A stretch of 64,000 nucleotides of DNA from Clostridia bacterium BRH_c25 (GCA_001515955.1 LOES01000027.1:42868-106867), one strand, 5' to 3'. Positions 15,584 to 24,539 are shown, counted from the stretch's first letter. Notes: generated by a model not told the origin, from the sequence alone. Numbers and translations: made by a program.

Positions 15584-17899
15584 GTGAAAGAAACAAAAAA
15601 TCCGGGAAATAAAATTACCACATTACTCAGTATTTTCTTTATATCTGTTTCGTTGTTTATTTACCAGGTAGTATTAACCAGGCTGTACTCAGTAGTTTTT
15701 TCGTATCACTACGTATTTCTGATTACTTCATTGGCTATTTTGGGTCTTGGGATAGGTAGTATTTTGGCATACAAGCTAAGGAAAAAAGTTAAAAAGGTTA
15801 GCCCCAAGGAAAAGGCATCAAAACAATCATTGAATCAAGAAGATATTAAAGAGCAAGTAGTTAAAGGTTCAATTATTCTTGCAGCAAGCTATATTATAGT
15901 TTTTGCTTTAAATTATCTGCTGCCTAATGTAAGCAGCCTTCTTATATACATTATCTTGGGCACTATACCATTCCTTATAGGGGGATATTTATATTCCATA
16001 CTATTTACGGAGTTTTCTGGTATCAGCGGAAAGCTGTACTTTGCAGATCTGATTGGTTCCGGGGCCGGAAGTGTAGTGGTTCTTTCACTTCTTAATAATG
16101 CAGGGATGTTCAGAACGGTTGTAGCTCTAAGTATCATAGCTTTAGTGACTGCTCTGATTTTACCCGCGACCAATATAAAAATCAGGGTTTTGGGGTATGT
16201 TCTGCCACTTATTCTTATTGCAGGCTTTTTATTACCCGAACAATATATAAGCTCTATTGAGAAAAACTTTAATGGTATATTGAACAATCCTAAAAAAACT
16301 ATCGGAAGGTTGGAAGAGTCCGGTATGTCTCCTAGAATAGTATTTTCCAAATGGAATGCTTTCTCACGTACCGATGTTATAGAAATTACTGAAGAGCCTG
16401 ATGAAATGATATTGACTATAGACGGAGCAGCTAATGCTCCAATGTATAAATTTGATGGGGATATTGAAAGCCTTGAAAAGTTTAAGACAGACAGCGGATT
16501 TCTTCCCTTTACTGTGGGTAATAGTAGTAAAACACTGCTAATTGGACCAGGTGGAGGCCGTGATGTTCTATACGCCCTTGCAGGGGGAAGCAAGGACATA
16601 ACAGCAGTAGAAATCAACACAGCCAGCATTGATGCGGTTAAAGCTTTTGGAGAGTATAACGGTAATATTTATAACAGGCCTGAAGTGAAAGTGTATGGAG
16701 AAGATGGAAGAAGCTTTGTCAGAAGATCCAAAGATAAATATGACTTGATATTTTTGTCCCTTGTTATGACAAATGCATCTCAGGGGATGGGCTATGCTTT
16801 ATCTGAGAATTATATATACACTGTTGAGGCAATGGGAGATTACCTTGACCATCTAAACGATAACGGAAAGATAGCTTTTCTGGTTCACGATGAGGAAGAT
16901 CTCAGCAAGATGGTGGCAACTGCCATACAAGCGTTAGAGTATGAAGGTATACCGGAAAAGGATGCTCCAAAATATATTTCTGTATTTACTAAATACATGC
17001 CGCAGGAACATGGTGGAGCACAATTGCATAATCCGATTGTAATTATTAAAAATGAACCCTTTAGTGAAGCAGAAAGCATAAAACTGGTTGAAACAGCGGA
17101 GAAAAACGGCAGTGTACCTTTATATACACCTTTGGTTTATGAACAGGGGGTGCTGAGTCATATTAAAGAAGCACATATATCATTGGCAGATTACCTTGAG
17201 GGTGCCAGGACCAATGTGACTCCTGCTACAGATAACAGTCCTTACTTCTATAACTTTGGCAAAGGTATTCCAGTAACATTGGTGTTTATTCTATTGGCAG
17301 TGATAATTGGAAGTATAGTATTGTTTGCACCATTTGCTATCAAGGTAGGGAATTTCAAGCCTACTATGTACTTCAGTCTGCTTGGTATAGGCTTCATGAT
17401 GATAGAGATTCCGTTGATACAAAAATTTATATTATATCTTGGACATCCGTCATTAGCTTTTACGTATGTACTGGCAGCCCTTTTGGTTGGATGTGGCCTG
17501 GGTGGGTATTTGAGCAGTAACAAATTGTTCAATAGAACTTTAAAAGCTTTTTATCTACCGCCTGTTATGGTGGCCATAGTAAATATTATTTTACTGCTGT
17601 CTCTCGGAATTGTATTACAAAGTACATCAACTTTTAACATCACAGGCAGGATTATTGTTGCAGCTCTTATCGTGCTGCTTCAGGGATTTTTTATGGGAAT
17701 GCCTTTCCCAAGAGGGCTTAAACTGATAGGTGAAAGCGGAAAGAATGATATAGTACCGGTAATGTGGGGCGTAAACGGAGTAACATCTGTAATCGGCTCT
17801 GTTCTATCCATTATTTTATCTATGTCGGTTGGATTTACAGGTGCATTGATAGCAGGAGCTGTGGTCTACTTAATTGTCAGCTTGTTTAAAAATTTATAG
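15584..17899 (+). CDS. Spermidine-synthase-like methyltransferase domain within a polytopic membrane protein
   Basis: About 771 residues. Six or more hydrophobic helices at the N-terminus and another group at the C-terminus flank a central Rossmann domain of the polyamine-synthase fold, with LIGPGGGRDVLYALAGG, the acidic ITAVEINTASIDA and the later GEDGRSFVR. Such fusions are widespread but uncharacterised; aminopropyl- or methyl-transfer at the membrane is possible. The GTG at 15584 is spaced better from GCAGAGGTGAC than the TTG at 15578. It precedes a His-rich miniprotein gene by 36 bp, so the two probably share a transcript. Confidence 0.75.
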   Translation: MKETKNPGNKITTLLSIFFISVSLFIYQVVLTRLYSVVFSYHYVFLITSLAILGLGIGSILAYKLRKKVKKVSPKEKASKQSLNQEDIKEQVVKGSIILAASYIIVFALNYLLPNVSSLLIYIILGTIPFLIGGYLYSILFTEFSGISGKLYFADLIGSGAGSVVVLSLLNNAGMFRTVVALSIIALVTALILPATNIKIRVLGYVLPLILIAGFLLPEQYISSIEKNFNGILNNPKKTIGRLEESGMSPRIVFSKWNAFSRTDVIEITEEPDEMILTIDGAANAPMYKFDGDIESLEKFKTDSGFLPFTVGNSSKTLLIGPGGGRDVLYALAGGSKDITAVEINTASIDAVKAFGEYNGNIYNRPEVKVYGEDGRSFVRRSKDKYDLIFLSLVMTNASQGMGYALSENYIYTVEAMGDYLDHLNDNGKIAFLVHDEEDLSKMVATAIQALEYEGIPEKDAPKYISVFTKYMPQEHGGAQLHNPIVIIKNEPFSEAESIKLVETAEKNGSVPLYTPLVYEQGVLSHIKEAHISLADYLEGARTNVTPATDNSPYFYNFGKGIPVTLVFILLAVIIGSIVLFAPFAIKVGNFKPTMYFSLLGIGFMMIEIPLIQKFILYLGHPSLAFTYVLAALLVGCGLGGYLSSNKLFNRTLKAFYLPPVMVAIVNIILLLSLGIVLQSTSTFNITGRIIVAALIVLLQGFFMGMPFPRGLKLIGESGKNDIVPVMWGVNGVTSVIGSVLSIILSMSVGFTGALIAGAVVYLIVSLFKNL

Positions 17900-17935
17900 A
17901 TGCAAAAAAATTGAGGAAAGAAAGGGGGAGATTTA

Positions 17936-18082
17936 ATGGGTTGCTGTAGTGGAGGTAATCACGGAAACAATCATGAACACCACAATAATGATGGCAGCGG
18001 GAACAGTAATTCTGGTGCAAGAATGGCTATCATTATTGGAGTGTTAATACTGGGTGGATTAGCATTATATTTTATTAGGTAA
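17936..18082 (+). CDS. 48-residue His/Cys-rich membrane miniprotein
   Basis: An ATG at 17936 after GAAAGGGGGAGATTTA opens 48 codons ending TAA at 18080-18082. The start MGCCSGGNHGNNHEHHNN is rich in Cys, His and Asn. A single membrane helix follows (MAIIIGVLILGGLALYFI). The composition suggests metal binding at the outer face of the membrane, like the YHS protein at 15227. It directly follows the spermidine-synthase-like gene. I do not recognise a named family. Confidence 0.65.
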   Translation: MGCCSGGNHGNNHEHHNNDGSGNSNSGARMAIIIGVLILGGLALYFIR

Positions 18083-18206
18083 CAGGACAGATATGATATA
18101 AATATGAGGCATTGGCAGGAAGAGATCAGTAGGTGTAATATTCTACATCTTCCTGTCACTATGCATCAATATATGAATTATTTACACCTGTAGAGAGGGG
18201 TATGCA

Positions 18207-19049
18207 ATGAAAATTTTGTTTCATGTATTCGGCATTCCGGTTCACTTTTTCGGTGTTATGATTGCCTTAGGCATATTAGCCGGTATAGTAGCCGCTTATT
18301 TTGAGGTCAAAAGAAAAAAGCTTGACGTTGATAAAATGTTTGATCTTGTTTTATATTCGGCAATTTCTGCAGTGATTACTGCAAGGCTATTCTATATTCT
18401 CTTTTACGATTTGTCCTACTACATTAAAAATCCTGCGGACATTATTAAAATCTATGAAGGGGGCTTATCGATACATGGAGCGCTGCTGGGCGCCATTACT
18501 TTTGCAGTGTTCTACATCAGAAAACATAAATTAAGCTTCTTTAAATATGCAGATGCCTTAGCACCGGGAATTATTCTAGGACAGGGCATAGGCAGAGTTG
18601 GCTGTGATGTATTCGGCAAGGCAATGACTGTTCCTTATGCTTGGGGTATTGAGCACCAGGGACAGCTGCTGCATCCTGCTCAGGTATATGAATTCCTTCT
18701 GAATTATCTGGTTTTTTTCATTTTATGGAGAAAGCGCAAAAGCATCCGGTATGATGGACAGCTATTTGTTTGGTATATAATATTGTTTTCAATAAATAGA
18801 AGTGTAGTTGAGCTATTCAGGTATAATCCTTCGGTGGCAGGCTGGTTCTCGATATCCCACTTATTAAGCTTGGTATTCATAGTGGGAGCGATTTTGTTGA
18901 TGTTTGTTATTAGAAAGAAAAGAATTGATATAAATGACTTAAACAAAGAGAGCAAATCAGTTCATGTCATGGACTGGATAAAGGATATACTGATTACACT
19001 TGTACTGGTAGTAGTGTCTCTGTTAGTTTTTTATACGGTTCAAGCTTAA
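18207..19049 (+). CDS. lgt: Prolipoprotein diacylglyceryl transferase-like protein (Lgt family)
   Basis: The 280-residue seven-helix protein matches Lgt, which transfers diacylglycerol to the lipobox cysteine of prolipoproteins. Visible features are the N-terminal VHFFGVMIALGILAG, YEGGLSIHGALLG (the essential His is in this segment), and HPAQVYE. The usual GRIGNFxNxE signature is altered to GQGIGRVGCDVFGKA, so this is a divergent subfamily and may be a second Lgt with special substrates. The C-terminus has an extra charged segment and a final helix. The ATG follows GAGAGGGGTATGCA. Confidence 0.82.
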   Translation: MKILFHVFGIPVHFFGVMIALGILAGIVAAYFEVKRKKLDVDKMFDLVLYSAISAVITARLFYILFYDLSYYIKNPADIIKIYEGGLSIHGALLGAITFAVFYIRKHKLSFFKYADALAPGIILGQGIGRVGCDVFGKAMTVPYAWGIEHQGQLLHPAQVYEFLLNYLVFFILWRKRKSIRYDGQLFVWYIILFSINRSVVELFRYNPSVAGWFSISHLLSLVFIVGAILLMFVIRKKRIDINDLNKESKSVHVMDWIKDILITLVLVVVSLLVFYTVQA

Positions 19050-19095
19050 GGTTGTTTTTCAAGTGACTATTATATTTGAATATTTGTAGATAATC

Positions 19096-19127
19096 TTCAT
19101 AAAATCTGCATAATAAAGTAGTACTAT
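19096..19127 (+). promoter_or_regulatory. Predicted response-regulator promoter before the rnf operon (site A)
   Basis: Half-sites TTCATA (19096-19101) and TGCATA (19107-19112) are 11 bp apart. After exactly 9 nt comes a -10 hexamer TACTAT (19122-19127). The repeats occupy the -35 region, as expected for activation by an OmpR-type regulator. The same geometry recurs at 24486, 25126, 27258, 34569, 38979 and 39032. Confidence 0.65.
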
Positions 19128-19133
19128 AGGAAC

Positions 19134-19334
19134 AGTGGGATACCCTGCAACACAAAAAGCACCAGGTGGTATTGCAACTGCGCGACAGAATTGTATAATT
19201 TGCTCACCCAAGTAAAGTATAAATGAAGAAATGCAGTATTATGATTTTGAAATATTATTGTAGCCGTACAGTTGCATAAATATCTGGTGTTCAAAGTGTT
19301 AGCGAGTAAATCCTTAACACTTTGATGTTTTTTT
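19134..19334 (+). ncRNA. Structured leader RNA, copy 1, with intrinsic terminator
   Basis: The transcript from site A would begin near 19134. A small hairpin forms first (GGG-ATA-CCC). A long-range stem then pairs 19160-19183 (CACCAG..GCAACTGCGC) with 19266-19289 (GTACAGTTGC..CTGGTG). A terminator follows (CAAAGTGTTA 19292-19301, TAACACTTTG 19315-19324, seven Ts). The same architecture, with compensatory changes in the long stem, is found at 27296-27464. This suggests a riboswitch, attenuator or small RNA. It matches no class I know. Confidence 0.6.
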
Positions 19335-19345
19335 GACCATTTTAA

Positions 19346-19555
19346 ATATACATCATTCCCCTAATAGTATTTGTTGTATCCTATTTATTTATATCCAGCA
19401 GTCTTGTTGTCACGGATATAATCAAAAACCTTGAACTGGCAGCATTGGCTGGAGCTTTTGTTATAATGGCGGCATGTTATTGCGCACTGAAGTTTCTCTG
19501 CAAAAAATTTTTGGAAATCGGAAGATTTGAGCTACGGTTAGAAAGATATCAGTAA
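19346..19555 (+). pseudogene. N-terminally truncated RseC/MucC-like membrane segment
   Basis: After the leader terminator a frame stays open for 69 codons with no ATG, GTG or TTG near its beginning. It encodes two hydrophobic helices (YIIPLIVFVVSYLFISS and LAALAGAFVIMAACYCALKF) and a charged tail ending RLERYQ. This is the layout of the C-terminal half of RseC (SoxR-reducing system) proteins, which often precede rnfC. The N-terminal cysteine domain is missing, while an intact rseC lies at 34721. I read it as the remnant of the original rseC of this operon; use of a rare start codon cannot be excluded. Confidence 0.5.
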
Positions 19556-19591
19556 TAATAAGTTGTCCGAAAAAAGAAACGGAGTGATAAG

Positions 19592-20911
19592 ATGAGTAGA
19601 AGAGCACTTTCATTTAAAGGCGGTGTTCATCCCGACTGCAGCAAAGATATGACACAGGATCTAAAAATCAGGAAGGCTGAAATTCCTTCTATTATTGAGA
19701 TTCCATTAGTTCAGCATATCGGTGCGCCTGCACATTCCCTGGTAAATATTGGTGATCAGGTGAAAGCAGGGCAGAAGATTGGTGCTTGTGCTGGACATAT
19801 TTCGGCTAATATCCATTCCAGTGTGTCAGGCAAAGTTCTGGCAGTTGAGCCTCGGCTGCAGGCAGCTGGAATGATACCTACAGTAGTGATTGAAAATGAC
19901 GGTAAGGATGAATGGGATCCAGGTATTAAAGAAAATGAGTACATTGAAAACCTTACAGCAGTTGAAATAATTGAAATTATTAAAGAGGCAGGTGTTGTAG
20001 GCATGGGAGGTGCAACATTCCCCACCCATGTAAAGCTGAACCCTCCTAAAGAACATAAGATTGACAGATTAATAATAAACGGCGCAGAATGCGAACCGTA
20101 TCTTACATCGGATTATCGCTTCATGGTAGAAATGCCTGAGCATGTAGTGAATGGAACAAAAGCACTGATGAAGGCCCTAGGTGTAAAAAAAGCTGATATA
20201 GGGATAGAGGATAATAAGCCTGAAGCTATCAGGGCTGTCCAAGGTGCATGCAGTAAGGAGAATGATATTGAAGTTGCTGTTTTAAAGACCAAATACCCTC
20301 AAGGCGGAGAAAAACAGTTGATTAAAGCTGTAACCGGAAGAGAGGTCCCATCAGGACAATTGCCTTCTGCCGTGGGATGTGTAGTTATCAATGCAGGTAC
20401 AGCATCAGCTATTTACAAAGCTGTTAATTATGGTGTGCCTCTGATAGAGAGAGTTGTCACAGTTACAGGTAAAGGTGTTAAGAATCCAGGTAATTTACTT
20501 GTGAGAATCGGGACACCTTTCAGGGAAGTCATTGAACAATGCGGCGGATTGGTTGAAGGGTGCACCAAAATAATAAGCGGCGGACCCATGATGGGGATTG
20601 CGCAATATTCTGCAGATATTTCAGTAATAAAGGGAACTTCGGGTATTCTTGCTCTAGTGGAAGAGAATACTGCTTTAACGAAGGAATATCCCTGCATAAA
20701 ATGTGCACGCTGTATTGATGCATGTCCTATCGGACTTATGCCGTTAAAAATTGTGCAAGGCGTACAGAATGCAAATCTGGACGAGGCTATTGAAGCAAAC
20801 ATAATGGACTGTATTGAGTGCGGAGGCTGCACATTCATATGTCCTGCAAAAAGGCCTCTCCTGCAATATATACGTATCGGCAAAATTAAGGTGCGTTCAA
20901 GAAAAAGCTAA
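19592..20911 (+). CDS. rnfC: Electron transport complex subunit RnfC
   Basis: RnfC is the peripheral NADH- and FMN-binding subunit of the ion-pumping ferredoxin:NAD oxidoreductase. The 439-residue protein has the flavin/NADH region (VVGMGGATFPTHVKL, then INGAECEPYLTSDYR) and two 4Fe-4S motifs near the C-terminus (CIKCARCIDACP and CIECGGCTFICP). The ATG follows AACGGAGTGATAAG. It is the first of six rnf genes, spaced or overlapping so as to form one operon downstream of site A and the leader RNA. Confidence 0.95.
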   Translation: MSRRALSFKGGVHPDCSKDMTQDLKIRKAEIPSIIEIPLVQHIGAPAHSLVNIGDQVKAGQKIGACAGHISANIHSSVSGKVLAVEPRLQAAGMIPTVVIENDGKDEWDPGIKENEYIENLTAVEIIEIIKEAGVVGMGGATFPTHVKLNPPKEHKIDRLIINGAECEPYLTSDYRFMVEMPEHVVNGTKALMKALGVKKADIGIEDNKPEAIRAVQGACSKENDIEVAVLKTKYPQGGEKQLIKAVTGREVPSGQLPSAVGCVVINAGTASAIYKAVNYGVPLIERVVTVTGKGVKNPGNLLVRIGTPFREVIEQCGGLVEGCTKIISGGPMMGIAQYSADISVIKGTSGILALVEENTALTKEYPCIKCARCIDACPIGLMPLKIVQGVQNANLDEAIEANIMDCIECGGCTFICPAKRPLLQYIRIGKIKVRSRKS

Positions 20912-20928
20912 TTTCAGGGGGTGTAGAA

Positions 20929-21846
20929 TTGAATAATTTAAGAGTTGCGTCATCACCTCATATATCTCATGATGACAATATACCAAAGATTATGTATAAA
21001 GTAGTTTTAGCATTAGTTCCGGCTGCACTGGCGGGAATAATATTTTTCGGCATCAGGGCAGCTCTCATTTACACAGTTAGTATACTAACCAGTGTTATAA
21101 CAGAGTATTTATTCATGAAAATCAGAAAAAAGCCTATAGCAATAAACGATGGCAGTGCAGCAGTCACAGGTTTGCTGCTTGCTCTCACTCTGCCGCCGTA
21201 CTTACCCTTGTGGATGGCAGCTGTAGGAGCAGCGGTTGCTATTGGACTGGGCAAGATGGTATATGGCGGATTAGGCAGTAATGTTTTCAATCCTGCCCTT
21301 GTAGGGAGGGCATTCCTTCTAATAACTTTTCCTGTAGCAATGACTACTTGGAGTGCTGCTGATGCAGTCAGCTCCGCAACGCCTTTGAATCTGCTCAAAA
21401 TGCAGGGTGAAACTACTGAATACTTAAAGCTTTTGCTAGGCAATGTCGGGGGATCGTTGGGTGAAACCTCAGCTGTTGCGATTCTACTCGGAGGAGCCTA
21501 CCTTTTATACAGCATGCTGATTGACTGGCGCATACCTGCAGCTTTTTTGGGTACAACAGTTTCTTTTGTACTGCTTTCAGGTGGAGACCCAATTGTTCAT
21601 TTGCTGTCAGGCGGACTGCTTCTGGGAGCCTTTTTCATGGCAACAGACATGGTCACAACACCGTTAACCAGAAAAGGTAAATGGATATTCGGAATAGGCT
21701 GTGGGTTAATAACCGCAATTATAAGATTATATGGGGGATATCCTGAAGGTGTTATGTTTTCAATACTATTGATGAACGCAGTTACACCAGTTATAAATAG
21801 ATATACCCGGCCTAAAATGTATGGGAGGGTGAAATTGAATGGGTAA
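20929..21846 (+). CDS. rnfD: Electron transport complex subunit RnfD
   Basis: RnfD is a membrane subunit carrying a covalently bound FMN. The 305-residue protein has about ten helices. It includes PHISHDDNIPKIMY at the start, NVFNPALVGRAFLL, and ATDMVTTPLTRKGKWIFG, where the threonine after MVT is the probable flavin attachment site. A TTG at 20929 after CAGGGGGTGTAGAA is the start. It overlaps rnfG by 8 bp, showing translational coupling. Confidence 0.95.
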   Translation: MNNLRVASSPHISHDDNIPKIMYKVVLALVPAALAGIIFFGIRAALIYTVSILTSVITEYLFMKIRKKPIAINDGSAAVTGLLLALTLPPYLPLWMAAVGAAVAIGLGKMVYGGLGSNVFNPALVGRAFLLITFPVAMTTWSAADAVSSATPLNLLKMQGETTEYLKLLLGNVGGSLGETSAVAILLGGAYLLYSMLIDWRIPAAFLGTTVSFVLLSGGDPIVHLLSGGLLLGAFFMATDMVTTPLTRKGKWIFGIGCGLITAIIRLYGGYPEGVMFSILLMNAVTPVINRYTRPKMYGRVKLNG

Positions 21847-22378
21847 AAGTGTTAAATTGATTGTCGCATTAGCAATAATTTCCTTGCTGTCCGGCGGTGT
21901 CCTGGCATCGGTATACAGCTTCACTTCACCAAAAATGGAGGAGGTTGCATTGCAGAATCAGCAGAATTCAATTTTCGAAGTTTTACCGGGCATTGAAAGC
22001 TACAGGGAATTTAAAAATGATGAAAATATGATCATTTTTGAAGGACTTGACAGCAGAGGTGATATCGCAGGTCTTGCATATGTCGCCGAAGGAGCAGGCT
22101 TTCAGGGAAAGATCCGATTAATGGTAGGTCTGGATTTGGATTCAAAGAAGATAAACGGGTATAAGGTGCTTGAGCACCAGGAAACGCCAGGACTCGGCGC
22201 AAGGATTGATGAAGAAGCCTTCAAACAACAATTTTCTGAAAAGTCCTTGACCGACTCATTTAAGTTGAAGGAAGATGTCACAGCTGTCACCGGTGCAACC
22301 ATATCTTCAAAAGCTATAACCGACTTGATGAAGAAGTCAGTGGATGAGGTCATAAAAATTTATGGAGGTGGGAAATAA
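21839..22378 (+). CDS. rnfG: Electron transport complex subunit RnfG
   Basis: RnfG is an extracytoplasmic FMN-binding subunit anchored by one N-terminal helix (LIVALAIISLLSGGVLASV). The covalent flavin motif is present as DVTAVTGATISSKAI near residue 150, and the earlier EHQETPGLGARID is also characteristic. Its 179 residues are typical. GGGAGGGTGAAATTGA precedes the ATG at 21839, inside the end of rnfD. Its stop overlaps the start of rnfE (TAATG). Confidence 0.95.
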   Translation: MGKSVKLIVALAIISLLSGGVLASVYSFTSPKMEEVALQNQQNSIFEVLPGIESYREFKNDENMIIFEGLDSRGDIAGLAYVAEGAGFQGKIRLMVGLDLDSKKINGYKVLEHQETPGLGARIDEEAFKQQFSEKSLTDSFKLKEDVTAVTGATISSKAITDLMKKSVDEVIKIYGGGK

Positions 22379-22992
22379 TGAGGGCTTGGAAAGAGCTGAT
22401 TAAGGGGCTCTGGAGCGAGAATCCCGTCTTCAGAATGCTGATGGGTATGTGCCCTACCCTGGCTGTCACAAATGCAGCGGTGAATGGCCTTGCAATGGGT
22501 CTGGCAACAGCTTTTGTGCTTATTTGCTCCAATATAATAGTATCCCTTGTGAAAAGGCTGATACCCGAAGAAATCAGGATTCCCGGTTACATTATAATAA
22601 TTGCAACATTTGTCACAATTGCAGACCTTATATTGGCTGCATATTTTCCGGATATTCAAAAGGTATTGGGACTTTTCATTCCACTCATAGTGGTAAATTG
22701 TATTATCCTTGGCAGAGCTGAGGGTTTTGCCTCAAAAAATAATGTCCTGTATTCAGCACTGGATGCAATAGGTATGGGAATAGGTTTTACATGGGCACTG
22801 ACACTCCTCGGAATTATAAGAGAAATCCTGGGAATGGGAAGCATATTCGGAATACCTGTGATGGGAGCAGGCTTTACAGAATGGGTAATATTTGTGCTGC
22901 CTCCTGGGGCTTTTATCACTCTCGGGATTTTACTATGGATAATTAACAGTATTTCAAAAAATAAAACGGTAGAAGGCGACTGCTGCCATTAG
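22378..22992 (+). CDS. rnfE: Electron transport complex subunit RnfE
   Basis: RnfE is one of the two related six-helix membrane subunits. The 204-residue protein shows the family start KELIKGLWSENPVFRMLMGM and CPTLAVTNAA, with a conserved half-membrane cysteine at each of these positions in relatives. It also has PLIVVNCIILGRAEGFAS. The ATG overlaps the rnfG stop by one base, and the preceding GGAGGTGGGAAATA is a strong ribosome site. Confidence 0.95.
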   Translation: MRAWKELIKGLWSENPVFRMLMGMCPTLAVTNAAVNGLAMGLATAFVLICSNIIVSLVKRLIPEEIRIPGYIIIIATFVTIADLILAAYFPDIQKVLGLFIPLIVVNCIILGRAEGFASKNNVLYSALDAIGMGIGFTWALTLLGIIREILGMGSIFGIPVMGAGFTEWVIFVLPPGAFITLGILLWIINSISKNKTVEGDCCH

Positions 22993-23008
22993 AAAGGTGT
23001 GAAACAAA

Positions 23009-23596
23009 TTGCTGAAGGACTTACTGCTAATTTTTATCGGCGCCGTTTTGGTCAATAACTTTGTTTTGTCCAGATTTCTAGGTATCTGCCCATTTTTGGG
23101 AGTTTCTAAAAAAGTTGATGTCGCGCTTAGCATGGGGATAGCTACCACATTTGTATTGACATTGTCGGCAGCAGCAACCTGGCTGATACAGAGCTTTATT
23201 CTTGAGCCTTACGGATTGAGCCGTTTTCTTCAATATGTAAGTTTTGTACTTGTAATCGCTTCCTTGGTTCAGATGATTGAGATGTTTATCAAGAAAACCA
23301 GCCCGAATTTATATAATTCTTTAGGAATATTTCTTCCTCTGATCACTACAAATTGTGCCATACTCGGATTGGCTCTACTTTCGGTAAACAAGAGCTATAA
23401 TCTTGCACAGAGTATTGTGTTCGGAGTTGGAGCAGGTATAGGCTTTACTCTTGCCATAGTTATAATGGCGGGTATAAGGGAAGAAATAGAAAAAGCGGAT
23501 ATACCTGAGGGCTTGAAAGGTGCGGGAATTACACTATTGACAGCTGGAATTCTTTCAATTTCATTTCTTGGGTTCTCAGGACTAATTTCAATGTAG
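23009..23596 (+). CDS. rnfA: Electron transport complex subunit RnfA
   Basis: RnfA is the second of the paired membrane subunits. With RnfE it holds an Fe-S site within the membrane. The 195-residue sequence contains NNFVLSRFLGICPFLGVSKK and the related PLITTNCAILGLALL, the two cysteine-bearing segments. Translation starts at a TTG (23009) after AGAAAGGTGTGAAACAA. It is 16 bp downstream of rnfE and 27 bp before rnfB. Confidence 0.94.
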   Translation: MLKDLLLIFIGAVLVNNFVLSRFLGICPFLGVSKKVDVALSMGIATTFVLTLSAAATWLIQSFILEPYGLSRFLQYVSFVLVIASLVQMIEMFIKKTSPNLYNSLGIFLPLITTNCAILGLALLSVNKSYNLAQSIVFGVGAGIGFTLAIVIMAGIREEIEKADIPEGLKGAGITLLTAGILSISFLGFSGLISM

Positions 23597-23623
23597 AATA
23601 AATGATAAGAGGGTGATCCTTAA

Positions 23624-24454
23624 ATGAGTCAGGTATTTATTATTTCAGTGGGCGCTATGGGTGGAATAGGTATATTGTTCGGGGCATTTCTTGCGTATTC
23701 CTCCAAAAAATTTGCAATAGAGACAGATGAGAGAATAAAAGAGATAGAAGTGGTACTTCCCGGAGCAAATTGTGGAGCATGTGGATTTCCCGGATGTTCT
23801 GCCTATGCGCAAGCCATTATAGATGATGGAGTATCGATAGGACTTTGCTCGGTGGGTGGACAGGCTGTTACAGAAAAAATAGGTAAAATTACCGGCATTT
23901 CATCAGATAGCGATATGGCTGCAAAAGTAGCAAGTGTTAAATGCCAGGGAGGAACAAACTGCAGTAATAACTTTGAATATGTGGGGATTAGGGACTGCCA
24001 TGCCGCCAATCTGCTGCACAAAGGAGAAAAATCATGCAAGTACGCATGTCTTGGGTTGGGATCCTGTATAAATGTATGTCCGTTCAATGCTATTAGAATT
24101 AACAACCTTGGAGTTGCAGAGATTGATTTATCTCGCTGCACCGGCTGCGGTATCTGTGTCAAGGAATGTCCTAAAGCTGCAATAGAGCTTGTCCCTGCTG
24201 CTGCACCGGTACATGTACTTTGCAAAAACATTGAGATGGGAAAAATAGTAAAACCTAAATGCAGTGTCGGCTGTATCGCATGCAAGCTGTGCGAACGGGT
24301 GTGTGAAAGCAAGGCTATTAAAGTTGAAGGTAATCTGGCATCAATAGACTATACTCTGTGCACCGGATGCATGGCATGCGTAGATAAATGTCCTGTTAAG
24401 GCCATAAAAGGAAGAGCGTCGGAAGTTGAGGAAAAACAGTCTTGTTGCGTATGA
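23624..24454 (+). CDS. rnfB: Electron transport complex subunit RnfB (ferredoxin-like)
   Basis: RnfB accepts electrons from ferredoxin. After one membrane helix (residues about 5-25) comes the Fe-S domain with CGACGFPGCSAYAQAI, then two pairs of 4Fe-4S motifs (CLGLGSCINVCP with CTGCGICVKECP, and CIACKLCERVCE with CTGCMACVDKCP). That gives a minimum of five clusters in 276 residues, normal for clostridial RnfB. It ends EEKQSCCV, an additional Cys pair. It is the last rnf gene. Confidence 0.95.
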   Translation: MSQVFIISVGAMGGIGILFGAFLAYSSKKFAIETDERIKEIEVVLPGANCGACGFPGCSAYAQAIIDDGVSIGLCSVGGQAVTEKIGKITGISSDSDMAAKVASVKCQGGTNCSNNFEYVGIRDCHAANLLHKGEKSCKYACLGLGSCINVCPFNAIRINNLGVAEIDLSRCTGCGICVKECPKAAIELVPAAAPVHVLCKNIEMGKIVKPKCSVGCIACKLCERVCESKAIKVEGNLASIDYTLCTGCMACVDKCPVKAIKGRASEVEEKQSCCV

Positions 24455-24485
24455 TAATCGTGAAGTAGACTCAAAATAATAAATC

Positions 24486-24539
24486 TCCATGGCTTCTCCA
24501 TGATTTCTCTATTGATTCTCCATAATACATTGTTATTAT
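24486..24539 (+). promoter_or_regulatory. Predicted response-regulator promoter with four half-sites (site C)
   Basis: TCCATG (24486), TCCATG (24497), TCTATT (24508) and TCCATA (24519) follow one another at exact 11-bp intervals. The last is followed by 9 nt and TATTAT (24534-24539). The four-fold array is the clearest example of the motif in the window. It drives the exported Met-rich protein gene at 24585. Confidence 0.72.

Noticed and set aside
15913..16629. Minus-strand open frame of 238 codons opposite the spermidine-synthase-like gene
   Set aside because: The sense frame has clear methyltransferase motifs; the antisense product has none.
18115..18156. Hairpin-like CAGGAAGA / TCTTCCTG upstream of the Lgt gene as a terminator
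   Set aside because: The loop is long and there is no T-run; it may be chance or a minor mRNA structure.
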